A DNA stretch of 64,000 nucleotides from Melitaea cinxia (taxonomy: Eukaryota > Arthropoda > Insecta > Lepidoptera > Nymphalidae). This document shows, piece after piece, positions 40,001 through 49,022 of this stretch (position 1 is the first letter of the stretch; every line of letters starts with the position of its first letter). The stretch covers positions 5,278,369 to 5,342,368 of the forward strand of contig NC_059417.1 in the NCBI RefSeq assembly GCF_905220565.1, written 5' to 3'. A model generated the notes under the pieces. That model was not told the origin of the DNA. It did not search any database and was given only the letters and a program-made list of their open reading frames with translations. The position numbers were made by a program, and so were the translations under genes.

Positions 40001-43000
40001 ATTGTAGATTTTGTTAAGTTTATTTTTTTTTTCATACAAGTGCTCTCTTATGTGTACATACACACTTAAGTAAAGGTACAGGGTGTTTTGTATTTAATTA
40101 TATTACGTTTATAATGCTAAAGTGATCAACTATTTTTTTTTGTCATCTGTGTCTCAAAAACAGTAAGTTATTTTTTCTTTTTATTTTTTAATTAATAAAC
40201 TTATTTAACAAGGTTGATTAAAGGAAAAAAGACATCAAGTTACTACTCATAGGAGGAATTCCTCCTCAGAAAATCAAAAAAGTCGAATCAAGTAAAACCG
40301 CTCGTGTCGTATAATATTAAAAACAAATAGTAACTTTGAACAATATAAAAATAAATTTAATGTAGGCAATCGGTTCTTCTTATATTAAATAACATACCCG
40401 AACATCTACCCGCGTACCGTTAAAAGGGGAATTGGAAACCAGACGTTGGTTTATCAAATTGAGCCTATTATGTCGAATCATCTCGCCCGCCTTTAATAAG
40501 AAGCAGTTGTAAAATTTTTAATGACCACACCTCGCTTATAATATTTATTTAATACAAAAAAAAATACATTTATATAACAATTAAACAATAACTTATATTT
40601 TAAAAAATGCACGCTTCATCAAAACTATACTTACGATGATATGCAAAAATAGTTACATTAAACTAACCGTTCTATTAACCCGGTAAAACTGGTCAGTTAA
40701 AAAAAAAACTATTAAATATCAATTTTTTCGATCAATCAACCTAACAAGCCAGCGTATTTGGCTCACAATTCGAATTCAGAACACCATCGTTTATAAAAAC
40801 AATTTCATTAACGAGCTTTTATTTTTCGAAGGTTAATATTTAATACTGGTAGCGCATTACGAACACTACAAAATACAAAATTCAAATATTACTTTAAGAT
40901 ATAATTGTTATTCAAATTTCAACTTTATTTTTAGGGGAATAATGTCATGAATTCAAAACTAAAATGCATTGCTGACTTTGATGAAAGTTTCTATGCGTCA
41001 ATCATGAACTAGGAGTCTGACGGTAATCGATATATAATCTGTGGCTCGATCTAGCGGCTGGTAGCTGTACTTCGGACACGCGACCTGTCAATAATAATTG
41101 ACGTTTAGTTTTTGTTTTTTCTCGATAGGTGTTAATGCATAAAGCGTTACTCCGTTATTTTTTAACGACCTCGTCCTCACGTCCTCGACCTCGACTCACG
41201 AGAGACATTTGTCAAATTCAGTAAAATTTCAAATTAGCGCGTAACAGGTTGTCGCACCAAGTACTACTACTGCTCTGATTGCATTTGTCTTAAAAGTTTT
41301 TCCTATAAGAACCAAGATAGCTCAGTGGATAAAGAAGGATACTGAAACTATTGACACAACTTGCCTTGCAAAGCACGTAAAGTCTGATTCTGGTTGTTTC
41401 CAATGCCTAATATCATCCGTTATCGGTTATCGTAGTGGATTATGCTCCGACCGTTCTCCTATATGGAGAAAAAGCTTGCCTCCAACAACCGGATGTTTGT
41501 AGGCTGATTCATTTAATCAATCAATATGTTAGAAAAGCTGTTAGACTGTAGAAATAAATATAACTAATGTTTGTTTATGATATGGCAAACAGAAAATATA
41601 TCTAAATTGAATAACTCCTTATTATAGTTTGGAAATACGTAAACAAGATAAAGAAACTTAAAAACTTAAACCTGACTACGATCATAAAATTTTAATACGT
41701 CACTTTATGTCCTTTGGAGGGTGCCACATTCAATATAATGTGACACCATATAGTTTAATAGTTTATAACCAACGGCCAATTAAGACGCTTCTAATGATGT
41801 TGTCTGATTGTTTGAGAGATATGAGGGAATAGATGAACTTACATATGTATGATATATACACACAAACGTAGACTGCTAAAATTATAACCCTCCTTTTGGC
41901 CTTGCAGTAGTTGGGTAACAAATTACAGTACAACATAAAAATACCATTCATATTCAGTTTTCAATATCATAATTATATTTTTATGAGAGCAATAGACGTC
42001 AAAACAATTATTATTATATATTTTTGTCTGTCTGAATTTTTGTCTATGTTTCCCGATATACAAAATATCCAGTTCGTAATTGTATACGATTTTCAACATT
42101 GTTATTCTAAAAACTGGTCTACGTTTCATCTCGTTACCTTCTAGAAACGTAATTTTTGCTCTACAAATTATTCTTGAGATGTTTTTAAAAGTGGCCATCT
42201 TCAAATTTTTATTTGTTTATATAGTTCTACTAATAGCCGCTCTGATGTAATGGTGCGTGTGCCGTGCCTAAACACCAGCGATTGGCGAGCTCGATTAACG
42301 TACGGGATGAATATTTCTATTTGTACAAATATTTCTTTCTAGTTCGATTGTCTGTCCTTGTAAATTTCCCTATCGTGTCTCGGAGAGTACGTACATCGGT
42401 CACTGTTGTTATCATATACACACGATCGTTACTCATAGTAGGGAATATATACGCCAATCCCCAGTTGAGCAGATGGTGGAATAAACTCGATCCTTCTCCT
42501 AAATGGAGAAAAATGCCTATGCCCAACAGTGGGATGTTACAGGTTGAATCGTAGATGGTTCAACTAAGAATTAGGATTCTAGAATTCTTAACATTTTTGA
42601 ATATCATATCAAAAATTGACCGCTCCAGTGGGGTTCGAACCCGCGTCTCCGACTGACCGTGTCGGCGCTCTAGCCAATTAAGCTATGGAACGATGTACCC
42701 ACTAGAGCGAAATTTTTGATATGATGATTTTTATTTTCGGTTTAAGCGAACCGTGGCGCCGTCTATAGTGAGTTCTTTACAGAGACCCGTAACTATTCAA
42801 AGTTTCATATTACAATGAAAATCTTTGACAGGAGACGACACCATGCTATTTATAATATGTACGATTTTATTTTTGTGTACCCACACATTAGGAATTCTAA
42901 ACATTTTTGAATATCATATCAAAAATTCTTCAAATAACAAATATCAAAAATTCTAGAATTCTTTTTACTTCAAATTATTAAACATGATAACGCAATTTAA

Positions 43001-46000
43001 AAAAATACCCTACTTCAAAAGAATTGCATATTGTTGTAGGTAGTAACATCGTCACGAAGTTGTTTTCTACCCACATCAAAGAAGCAACGCAAATTCGCGG
43101 CGATAATTAACCAACGATTTATGTGCTATTATTTCTTTGCTCATTAAAATGTTGCCAGTTGTCAAAATATTGCTACGCTCTCAGTTTTTCTACTTCCTAT
43201 AATTGACACATCTATTGATATTTTGTAATAGCAACAATGATACATTATTTATCGAAAGACCCATGGAATGACGCACAAAAGATTGTGAATAATAGATGCA
43301 AATTAATTTTATTCTTACGAGAACTTTGATGGTAAAAAGAGTTTTAACGGTTTATGCTTTTATTTTTTTATATTATAAAAAAACCTTCTGAGAGGTCTTC
43401 AAATGAAAAGCGTCATTCAAACTTATTGTAACATTCTACAGAGATTATATTTTATTCTAAGTAAACCAGGAAATATTTACAAATAGATACAAATATAGAA
43501 TACGGAACTGGTAAAATCCTTACTTATATTGAAAAAACGTGGAAGTTAGTTTCTCTGTTTATTTGTTCTTCTTTCACGGCTCAACGTCTGCCGATCGCTA
43601 TTAAATTTTGACATGCACATACCTTAGGGCCCTGAAACAGACATAGACTACGGAGAGTACCCCTGGTCTACTATATTTGTAAAAATGTGTATTTGTGATA
43701 CTTCTTGCTTTATTTTAGTTTCCTTTGTTGGATGTTGATATTGCTCTGTTTATATGTGCCATAGGCAAGACGACGCGACGCGACGAGGAGATAGACAGAC
43801 AAAAGTTTTAGTTTTAAATTTAGTCTTGGTATTCGCAATAAAAAATGTAGTATATATTAACATTAATGTGCAAAAGAGAATTACGATTTTACTACAATTT
43901 TTTATAAAAACTTTACATTTAGACGGCGTTTTATGAAGAAACCTGTAACAGGTTCTAAGCTAAAGCTCCTCGTGGAGCTTTCACTCACACCTTTGAAAAA
44001 TAATAATTTCACACAGTAGATTTTGAGTATTGTGAGATTAAAAAAACAGACAGACATTCGAAAAAATTAAAAACATTTTTTTTTTGCCTACTATTGCTCT
44101 CATAAAGATCCTCAACTCGATTTTCTTAACTATAACTCACGCTCATACGTTGGACGGTTATTTTTTTTTTTTTGTGAATATATATTTTTTTATTTTCTTT
44201 TACACTAACTACTAATGTTGTCCTGCCAATTTGCTGCCTTCGTTCGGAACTTATGTTGCGTACATAAATTTCGGCCAATCGTTCTTATTTATTTTGATGT
44301 TAAAGTAAGTGTGAATAAATCTACATTTCTTATATTGTATTTCAAAACGAAAAAAGGTAGATTATAAATATGTTATTATTTTTAATAATTTTGGGATAGT
44401 AACTTTTTAACGTCTATTAATCCAATCTAATTTAACCTGATATTTATTTTGCGACATTTTGAAATGTTAAATTGAAAAAATTATAAAATATTTAGATCTG
44501 TGATATTACATTTTGTTTGTCATACATGATTTTTGCGAAACTTTAACTATTTACGCAGCGCACGCAGTGGAATCTCTCAGAAGGGAATAAAACCGATTTT
44601 GAAACCTTCTTCTTCGGTGCTCCGCTCCTAATGGTCTTACGGCCGAACCCAATATTCAATCTAAAGATAGAGATAGGTAGTTATCATCGACTGCTAATAA
44701 CTAGCTATCTATCCTTTGTAGTTGTCCCAATAATTCGCATAGGGGACTACTATCTCCAGTTAGCTGTAGATAGACCGGCTACCTGAGCTCTTCCTTACAT
44801 TCCAGTATACACAGCGTCACAGACGGCCTCAGTTATGTTACACAGATGTTTTGTAGTATTTAAATTTGTCATACAAATTTTATTCATATTAAAGTAATCT
44901 TGTTTTATAAAAATATGGACAAATTAATTTTTACACAGACTTTTTAATTTATAATAAATGATATTATTTTAATATAGAATGCATGGTAAATCTAGTAACG
45001 GAACGTTTTAACACGACACGAAAAGACGCTACGACGCCATTACGCTTTATTGAATCGTTGTTTCGTTTGAATTTGTATAATTTTTTTACAAATCAAAATT
45101 CAAATTATACAAATCATTGCAAATTATAGGTACAATCATTCACCAAATTGTTTGTTTTATTCACAAGATGAGTAAAGTAAGTATTATTTCACAAGAAACA
45201 TATTATTTTTATTCAATTAATTGTTGCAAAAGAGCAATATCACTTGAACTGCTACTTGAACTTGAGTCTGCCATTATTTTTCACTCGAAATTAATTTTAT
45301 TTTAAACAAAGAAAATACTTTTTCAATTAATAAATCTTAGTTATCCCCCGAAAACTATAGATCGGATATTGTTGTTACTAAAGATAACCAACGTTACTGA
45401 CAGATAGAACTCTATTATTATTGGGACGCTTAAACTGTAATTTTCATACGAACTGTTATCCCTGGTAAGCTATCCTCCCTCTCGTCGATAGATAGCTTTG
45501 AAGGATAAGATTGCCTATCGTCGACAAGTTTATTGGGTCAGTAAAATGAATGATAGATAGATATTTCTGTCTCTAGTAGGACATAACCAGAGATAGATTG
45601 AATATTGGGTTCGGCCGTTAGCGTCGATAAATGGTCTATCTAACACTGAAAGAATTTTTCAAATCGGACCAGAGTAGTTCCTGAGATTAGCGCGTACAAG
45701 CTAACAAACAAACAAAAAAAAACTTATAATATTAGTATATAATTTTGATGGAATACAATATTAATAAGAATTTAAGTTCTTAATGAAAAAAAAAAGTTTA
45801 TTTTATGAGATGTTTAGTTTGAATTTGAATATATTTAAAAAAAATTATAGATAATGTAAAAACCATCACAAATTAAGTTAATTGTAAATATTAATTAAAA
45901 ATCTTGTTTTCTTTCTCAGAGCAAAGAGTAAAAATGGTGGTCGGTTATTACGTGAAAAATTAGAAAAAATCGGTCTCAATCTGCCGGCGGGGAGGCGGAA

Positions 46001-48794
46001 AGCTGCCAATGTCACACTCCTAACCTCATTAGTAGAAGGTAAGTTAATAAGCTAAAGCTAAACTATTTATGTATCTCAAAAAAAAATACTTTATTCGAGT
46101 AGGCTTCAAAAACACTTTCAGTTAAAAAGTAAATCGTCATCGAAATCGGTGCACTCAGTAAAAAGTTCTGAGGTAACAAACATAAAAAATACAGTCGAAT
46201 TGAGAACCTCTTCCTTTTTTCTTTTTTGAAGTCAGCTAAAAAGAGTAACTGCAGAGCTTCTTGTCGATTCTTATTCACTTTTAACCATAATTGAGACAAA
46301 TATAAGTTTAATTTGTGTAATTCGTGCCATTCGATTCTAAAGTACTTTTGCAGCTTATTAGAATAAAGATTTTTTTGATTTTTATTTTGAAATTTCTTGC
46401 TCAAAATCCGGAGCAGTCAAACTGGAGAAGTATCTTACATTATATACATGTAAGATATCAATTAAGTTTAGCATAATTGTGGTCGGTGGACTCACGTCTG
46501 CATTAGGGATACTAAGATAGAATAATTAGTTCTCTTAATGTAAGCTGCAGTAGTGTAACAAGTATACAATCAGTAATAAAACTAAACATCGGAATAACAA
46601 AAGCACGGCACTTATAGTGCCTGTGGACATAACTTTATATATATATCAAAAAAAAAAACTGGAGAAGTAGTTTGACCTAAAAAAAAAGATCACAGCTAAA
46701 TAATACTGTTTTCAAGCACTGTTGTGTGTGTGAGATAAGGTCGGCAACGCGCTTGCGATGTTTCTGGTGTTGCAGGCATCTATAAACTATGGTAATCGTG
46801 GTAAATGATGCAAAACATATTTTTTTTTAGAATAAAAAATAACCCTCTCAACAGCTGAAGCAGTGCACTTAGCCCGTGACTTCGGCTACGTGTGCGAGAC
46901 GGAGTTCCCGGCGCGCGCTCTCGCGGAGTACCTGGCGCGGCAGTACGCCGAGCACGACGCGCGCCGCCGCCGGGACTTGCTGCAGGCCACCAAACAGGTG
47001 AGCACTCTACACACTGCCGACTAAACAGTTTATTCATACACCCATTTAGACGAGTGGTTCTTAAACTTTCAGTTTTGCCATGGACTACCTGATTGGGACT
47101 AAAATCTGAAGTATATTCCATTTGATCTTGAAATACTAGTCCGTGGAAAATATATTTCCTTTTAATGACTTAAATAATTTTAAATGACTGAAACCTTTGT
47201 TCTTTGTTATGCATTCATCATCATCATAATCACTTCAGCCTATCGCAGTCCACTGCTGGACATAGGCCTTCACAAGTTCGCGCCAAAAATGGCATGAACT
47301 CTGGTTTGTTGCCCATAGTCACCACGCTGGGCAGGCGGGTTGGTGACAGGGCTGGTTTTGTCGCACCGAAGACGCTTCTGCCCGTATTCGGCCTGTGTAT
47401 TTCAAAGCCAGCAGTTGGATGGTTATTCCGCCATCGGTTGGCAAGCATTGTTCTAATTAAATTTCCTATTTCCTCAGGTGGTAAAAGAAGTGATGGACCT
47501 CTTAAACCAGGATCGATCACCGCTCTGCAACACGCGGCCGCCACATTTACTTGAGCCGGCTATACAGCGACATCTAACACATTTCTCTCTCATCTCGCAC
47601 GGGTTCGGTGGCCCTGCTATAGTGGCCGCTCTCACAGCCATACAGGTAATATATTTTACTATTATAAAAATGAAGGCTGTCTTAGGACTGCTGTTCTAAA
47701 GTACTATTATCGTAATATGTACGATTTTATTTTTGTGTTACCCACACATTAGGGATTCTAAACATTTTTTGAATATCGTATCAAAAATTGACCGCTCCAG
47801 TGGGATTCGAACCCGCGTCTCCGACTAACCGTGTCGGCGCTCTAGCCAATTAAGCTATGGAACGATGTACCCGCCAGAGCGAAATTCCTGATATGATGAT
47901 TTTTATTTTCGGTTTAAGCGAACCGTGGCGCCGTCTATAGTGAGTTCTTTACAGAGACCCGTAACTATTCAAAGTTTCATATTACAATGAAAATCTTTGA
48001 CAGGAGACGACACCATGCTATTCTTAATATGTACGATTTTATTTTTGTGTTACCCACACATTAGGGATTCTAAACATTTTTTGAATATCATATCAAAAAT
48101 TGACCGCTCCAGCGGGATTCGAACCCGCGTCTCCGACTGACCGTGTCGGCGCTCTAGCCAATTAAGCTATGGAACGATGTACCCGCCAGAGCGAAATTCC
48201 TGATATGATGATTTTTATTTTCGGTTTAAGCGAACCGTGGCGCCGTCTATAGTGAGTTCTTTACAGAGACCCGTAACTATTCAAAGTTTCATATTACAAT
48301 GAAAATCTTTGACAGGAGACGACACCATGCTATTCTTAATATGTACGATTAAAAAAAATACTATAGAAATGCGACAGTTTGAATGTATGTTACATTATTC
48401 AGAATAGTTATTCGTACCTGGGTGTAGTTTGGCGTAGATATAAAGTTTAGTCTGAAATTACACAAAGCTACTTTTGTTAGTTTTCTACTTAAGACTATGA
48501 CAAATATTTTTATGATCTTTACAAATATCTGTCAAATGTGGGGGTGAAACATGCGAGCGCTAACGTTACAGCCAGTTACTGTGACTAATGCGTCACCATT
48601 GATTTACAAGTCTCGTGAAATACTTATGAAAGTATAAAATTCACCAGGTATTTCTTGCCCATTAACATTATTTTTATTTGTTTCAGAACTTCTTAAATGA
48701 ATCTCTAAAGCATTTAGACAAATTATACCCTCAAAGCGGGATGGTGTCATCAACAATGGACAAAACAAAAATGGACCCGGACATCAAAAAGTAA
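27905..48794 (+). CDS. TFAP2: Transcription factor AP-2 (TFAP2 family), nine coding exons, 5' end missing
   Basis: Nuclear sequence-specific activator that binds GC-rich palindromes (GCCNNNGGC type) as a dimer; in animals it acts in ectoderm, appendage and nervous system development. Joined exons are 27905-28048, 29035-29190, 31169-31282, 32038-32092, 34469-34658, 45920-46038, 46855-46997, 47478-47645 and 48687-48794. Phases agree at every junction and all introns are GT/AG. They encode 398 residues: N-terminal region with DFQPPYFPPPF (residues 24-34), a His-rich stretch (about 80-100), the basic region beginning near CSVPGRLSLLSS (exon 5) and the helix-span-helix domain (exons 6-8), then a short variable tail. 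Similarity to vertebrate AP-2 from exon 5 onward is near identity in long blocks, so the family call is firm. The first exon codon is preceded by an in-frame TAG at 27884, so the start lies in an unseen upstream exon. Introns range from 480 bp to 11.3 kb and hold many transposons. Confidence 0.97.
28102..28622. mobile_element. Second copy of the GGAACGAAGTTCC element in AP-2 intron
   Basis: Reverse-complement relative of 58,047-58,454, sharing the GGAACGAAGTTCCTTACGG end, the block with TGACGTAATATCAGTCACAC and the block CCTAAATACTTTTATGT. An extra 80-odd bases sit before the decayed right end (ATACTATCCGAAAGAAC). Begins about 50 bases after an AP-2 splice donor. Confidence 0.7.
29035..29190 (+). 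CDS. TFAP2: AP-2 exon B: Gly- and His-rich segment
   Basis: 52 codons in phase 0, acceptor ...CCATAG, donor CAC|GTAAGT (strong). Starts with SHGMEYSGGGGGPEY and ends with a stretch in which roughly half the residues are histidine. This corresponds in position to the low-complexity part of the vertebrate transactivation region but is not alignable residue by residue. Confidence 0.9.
30366..30655 (+). repeat. 'accgacttc' repeat, copy 5, in AP-2 intron
   Basis: TTGTGTCTGCTCGCAAACGA, ACCGACTCCAATTACATCGA at left; TTTTTAAGTCTGTTA at right. Internally deleted relative to copy 1. Confidence 0.7.
30975..31075 (+). repeat. SINE family B 3' fragment in AP-2 intron
   Basis: CAGCGTGGTGGATTAAGTTC through GCCCAGCAGTGGGATATTAC, ending in CAATCAATCAATC. 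About 95 bp before AP-2 exon C. Confidence 0.75.
31169..31282 (+). CDS. TFAP2: AP-2 exon C
   Basis: 38 codons in phase 0, acceptor TTCGCAG, donor CAG|GTTTGA. Encodes LSHGGFSYGGGDRRAEYG... and an HELALHHALHS stretch resembling the RRDYRRHEDLLHGPHAL part of vertebrate AP-2. A LINE 3'-end fragment begins within about 30 bases of the donor. Confidence 0.9.
31315..31403 (+). repeat. LINE 3'-end fragment after AP-2 exon C
   Basis: ATGACGATTCGAAAGTGCTC, then TTGAATAAAGCTATTTTTG and a GATTTT repeat. About 30 bp downstream of the exon C donor. Confidence 0.65.
32038..32092 (+). CDS. TFAP2: AP-2 exon D (55-nt small exon)
   Basis: A small exon after a long T-rich tract and CAG; donor AAA|GTAAGT. Enters in phase 0 and leaves with one base of the next codon. 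Encodes NTGMDDTTGFMTDLPLLK, the acidic linker before the DNA-binding domain. Both neighbours fit only if it is included. Confidence 0.88.
33208..33671 (+). repeat. 'accgacttc' repeat, copy 6, in AP-2 intron
   Basis: ACCGTCTTCAATTACATCGA at left, CTTTTTTGGAAGTCGGCTAA type end at right; body as in copy 1. Confidence 0.72.
34469..34658 (+). CDS. TFAP2: AP-2 exon E: start of the DNA-binding domain
   Basis: 190 nt, acceptor TTTTCTCAG, donor AG|GTTAGT. Contains NDVFCSVPGRLSLLSSTSKY and [20 protein letters not shown], diagnostic of AP-2 and almost unchanged from vertebrates. Leaves with two bases of an Arg codon completed by the next exon. An 11.3 kb intron follows, starting with an R1-like LINE tail. 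Confidence 0.97.
34919..35515 (+). mobile_element. R1-clade-like LINE tail with 9-bp target duplication
   Basis: Frame 34,922-35,203 encodes the end of an R1/TRAS-type polymerase (AQHTLEVCPRWAALRRDLTT ... FCETVISQKE, then an RRRR tail and stop), followed by about 300 bp GC-rich 3' UTR and a short A tract. GTTTTATTC at 34,910-34,918 and 35,516-35,524 is an exact duplication. Sits sense-oriented about 250 bp after AP-2 exon E. Confidence 0.9.
37362..37764 (+). mobile_element. Mariner-like transposon remnant, cut by a SINE
   Basis: Starts CAGGGTTTCCAATAGAGCGC. A T-rich stretch is followed by a frame encoding KCFEDTSSMFKPQTKGRPRT and DNIDRIMQCV, the second helix-turn-helix and GRPR hook region of mariner-type transposases. 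Coding sequence stops where the SINE at 37,765 begins and does not resume recognisably. Confidence 0.7.
37765..38097 (+). repeat. SINE family A, inserted into mariner-like remnant
   Basis: Full-length family member (TGTGTGGTTACGGCAG... to GGCTGAAGTGATGAAG). Interrupts a transposase-like frame. No clear target duplication. Confidence 0.85.
38140..38216 (+). repeat. SINE family B 3' fragment
   Basis: CCTACATGGAGAGAGAAGCC ... GCGATATCACAGGCTGAATC, the family tail only. Confidence 0.65.
38778..38975 (+). repeat. 'accgacttc' repeat, copy 7, right part only
   Basis: Right half of the family: ATCGAAATCGGTCCACCTAG through TTTTTGGAAGTCGGTTAAAA. Left end missing. Confidence 0.7.
41310..41525 (+). repeat. 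Degraded tRNA-headed SINE
   Basis: ATAGCTCAGTGGATAAAG resembles a tRNA A-box region; the right half is the family B tail (GTAGTGGATTATGCTCCGAC ... GGATGTTTGTAGGCTGA) ending in AATCAATC. No intact B box. Confidence 0.55.
42367..42552 (+). repeat. SINE family B, 3' half
   Basis: Contains GATCGTTACTCATAGTAGGG and the GCCCAACAGTGGGATGTTAC tail in + orientation; the tRNA head is missing. Confidence 0.75.
42577..42960. repeat. Single copy of the 312-bp tRNA-like repeat
   Basis: Same unit as the dimer at 47.7-48.3 kb, here in AP-2 intron 5. The start of a second unit (up to ATATCAAAAATT) follows at about 42,854-42,940, so it looks cut from a longer tandem array. Near-identical ends on both sides flank the body. 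Confidence 0.85.
42621..42692 (-). tRNA. tRNA-like gene or pseudogene (copy 1), anticodon position GGT
   Basis: 72 nt folding as a cloverleaf on the minus strand: acceptor CGTTCCA/TGGAGCG, D stem, anticodon stem CCGAC/GTCGG, T arm with one mismatch. A box TAGCTTAATTGG and B box GGTTCGAACCC match the Pol III consensus, and a T5 run lies a few bases after the 3' end. The anticodon loop reads ACGGTCA, so GGT (Thr) by position, but the normally invariant T33 is C. That argues for a tRNA-derived repeat rather than a working tRNA. Carried in the same repeat as two copies at 47.8 and 48.1 kb. Confidence 0.5.
44640..45617. mobile_element. Non-autonomous PIF/Harbinger-type element, 978 bp
   Basis: Perfect 24-bp terminal inverted repeats (starting CGGCCGAACCCAATATTC) flanked by TTA on both sides (44,637-44,639 and 45,618-45,620), the duplication size and sequence used by PIF/Harbinger elements. 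Subterminal GATAGATAGCT-like words occur in both halves. No transposase frame. Ends about 300 bp before AP-2 exon F. Confidence 0.85.
45640..45740 (+). repeat. LINE 3'-end fragment after Harbinger element
   Basis: TTTTTCAAATCGGACCAGAG, AGTTCCTGAGATTAGCGCG and AACTTATAATATTAGTATA, the end of the same dispersed LINE family as 14.4 kb. Confidence 0.65.
45920..46038 (+). CDS. TFAP2: AP-2 exon F: basic region into helix-span-helix
   Basis: 119 nt, acceptor TTTCTCAG, donor AAG|GTAAGT. Encodes AKSKNGGRLLREKLEKIGLN and PAGRRKAANVTLLTSLVE, the basic DNA-contacting segment and first helix of the AP-2 domain. Phase 2 in, phase 1 out. Confidence 0.97.
46121..46245 (+). repeat. 'accgacttc' repeat, copy 8, right end inside a LINE tail
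   Basis: CATCGAAATCGGTGCACTCA through GAAGTCAGCTAAAAAG. Flanked by LINE 3'-tail sequence on both sides (46,080-46,120 reversed, 46,246-46,390 direct). Confidence 0.65.
46246..46390 (+). repeat. LINE 3'-end fragment before AP-2 exon G
   Basis: AACTGCAGAGCTTCTTGTCG ... TTAGAATAAAGATTTTTTTG. Same LINE tail family as at 22.1 kb. Confidence 0.55.
46855..46997 (+). CDS. TFAP2: AP-2 exon G: helix-span-helix
   Basis: 143 nt, acceptor TCAACAG, donor CAG|GTGAGC. Encodes EAVHLARDFGYVCETEFPAR then an Arg-rich stretch ending LLQATKQ. GC-rich compared with flanks. An upstream AG at 46,829 would bring in stop codons, so the later acceptor is chosen. Confidence 0.97.
47214..47441 (-). repeat. SINE family A fragment, reverse, next to AP-2 exon H
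   Basis: Minus-strand copy with a CAT-rich tail at 47,214-47,230, lacking the 5' third. Ends about 36 bases before the exon beginning at 47,478. Confidence 0.85.
47478..47645 (+). CDS. TFAP2: AP-2 exon H: helix-span-helix, dimerisation
   Basis: 56 codons in phase 0, acceptor TTTCCTCAG, donor CAG|GTAATA. Encodes LLNQDRSPLCNTRPPHLLEP and LTHFSLISHGFGGPAIVAAL, strongly conserved with vertebrates. A reverse-oriented SINE ends only about 36 bases upstream of the exon, next to the acceptor's pyrimidine tract. Confidence 0.97.
47793..47864 (-). tRNA. tRNA-like gene or pseudogene (copy 2)
   Basis: Same cloverleaf as the copy at 42.6 kb. B box is a perfect GGTTCGAATCC; T stem has one mismatch; anticodon loop ACGGTTA. 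T5 terminator follows on the minus strand. Lies in AP-2 intron 8, antisense to the gene, in the first unit of a 312-bp tandem dimer. Confidence 0.5.
48105..48176 (-). tRNA. tRNA-like gene or pseudogene (copy 3, best folded)
   Basis: Exactly 312 bases from copy 2. All four stems pair fully here (T stem GCGGG/CCCGC; acceptor has one G-T pair). A and B boxes are intact and a TTTTT run lies about four bases past the 3' end. The anticodon loop ACGGTCA again has C at position 33. Eukaryotes normally read Thr ACC with an AGT-anticodon tRNA, which also speaks against a canonical gene. Confidence 0.55.
48687..48794 (+). CDS. TFAP2: AP-2 terminal exon with stop codon
   Basis: 35 codons plus TAA (48,792-48,794), acceptor TTGTTTCAG. 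Begins NFLNESLKHLDKLYPQSG, matching the NYLTEALKAMDKMY type end of the domain, then a short Lys/Asp-rich tail. Overlapping AATAAA signals at 48,848 and 48,854 lie within 60 bases of the stop; others occur near 49,017. Confidence 0.95.
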   Translation, partial: NFLNESLKHLDKLYPQSGMVSSTMDKTKMDPDIKK

Positions 48795-49022
48795 CGCAAG
48801 CACTACCTCAGCGTCGTCTCAGAAAAACAGACGCGCAAATTATGAGAAATAAAAATAAAACTTGTAAATTTTTCGTAATGGTAACATTTGATATATTAGA
48901 CTAAGTTCTTTACAATGTCGATTACTAATTCGATATGTTATAAAGATGGCAACACCTTAATTCACGATAAAATTACATTTTATTTATTTATATTTTTTAA
49001 TTAAGTTATTGTAAAATAATAA
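48795..49022 (+). terminator. Probable AP-2 3' UTR with polyadenylation signals
   Basis: Follows the AP-2 stop. AATAAA at 48,848-48,853 and 48,854-48,859, and a further AATAATAAAA near 49,012-49,022. The true cleavage site cannot be fixed from sequence; longer 3' UTRs are possible because the downstream 3 kb is AT-rich with many AATAAA-like words. Confidence 0.45.

Larger units (their letters stand above)
35525..42366. other. AP-2 intron 5, mostly unique AT-rich DNA
   Basis: Besides listed elements at 37.4-38.2, 38.8 and 41.3 kb, no gene, exon or further repeat is supported. Confidence 0.55.
47714..48350. repeat. 312-bp tandem dimer containing tRNA-like genes
   Basis: Units 47,714-48,025 and 48,026-48,337 are nearly identical and in exact register; a third unit starts (AATATGTACGATT) and stops at 48,350. 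Each unit has a tRNA-like segment flanked by an inverted ATCATATCAAAAATT-type sequence, plus about 150 bp of shared non-tRNA sequence. Inside AP-2 intron 8. Confidence 0.9.

Noticed and set aside
46780..47121. Antisense 113-codon frame over AP-2 exon G
   Set aside because: Shadow of the conserved helix-span-helix exon.
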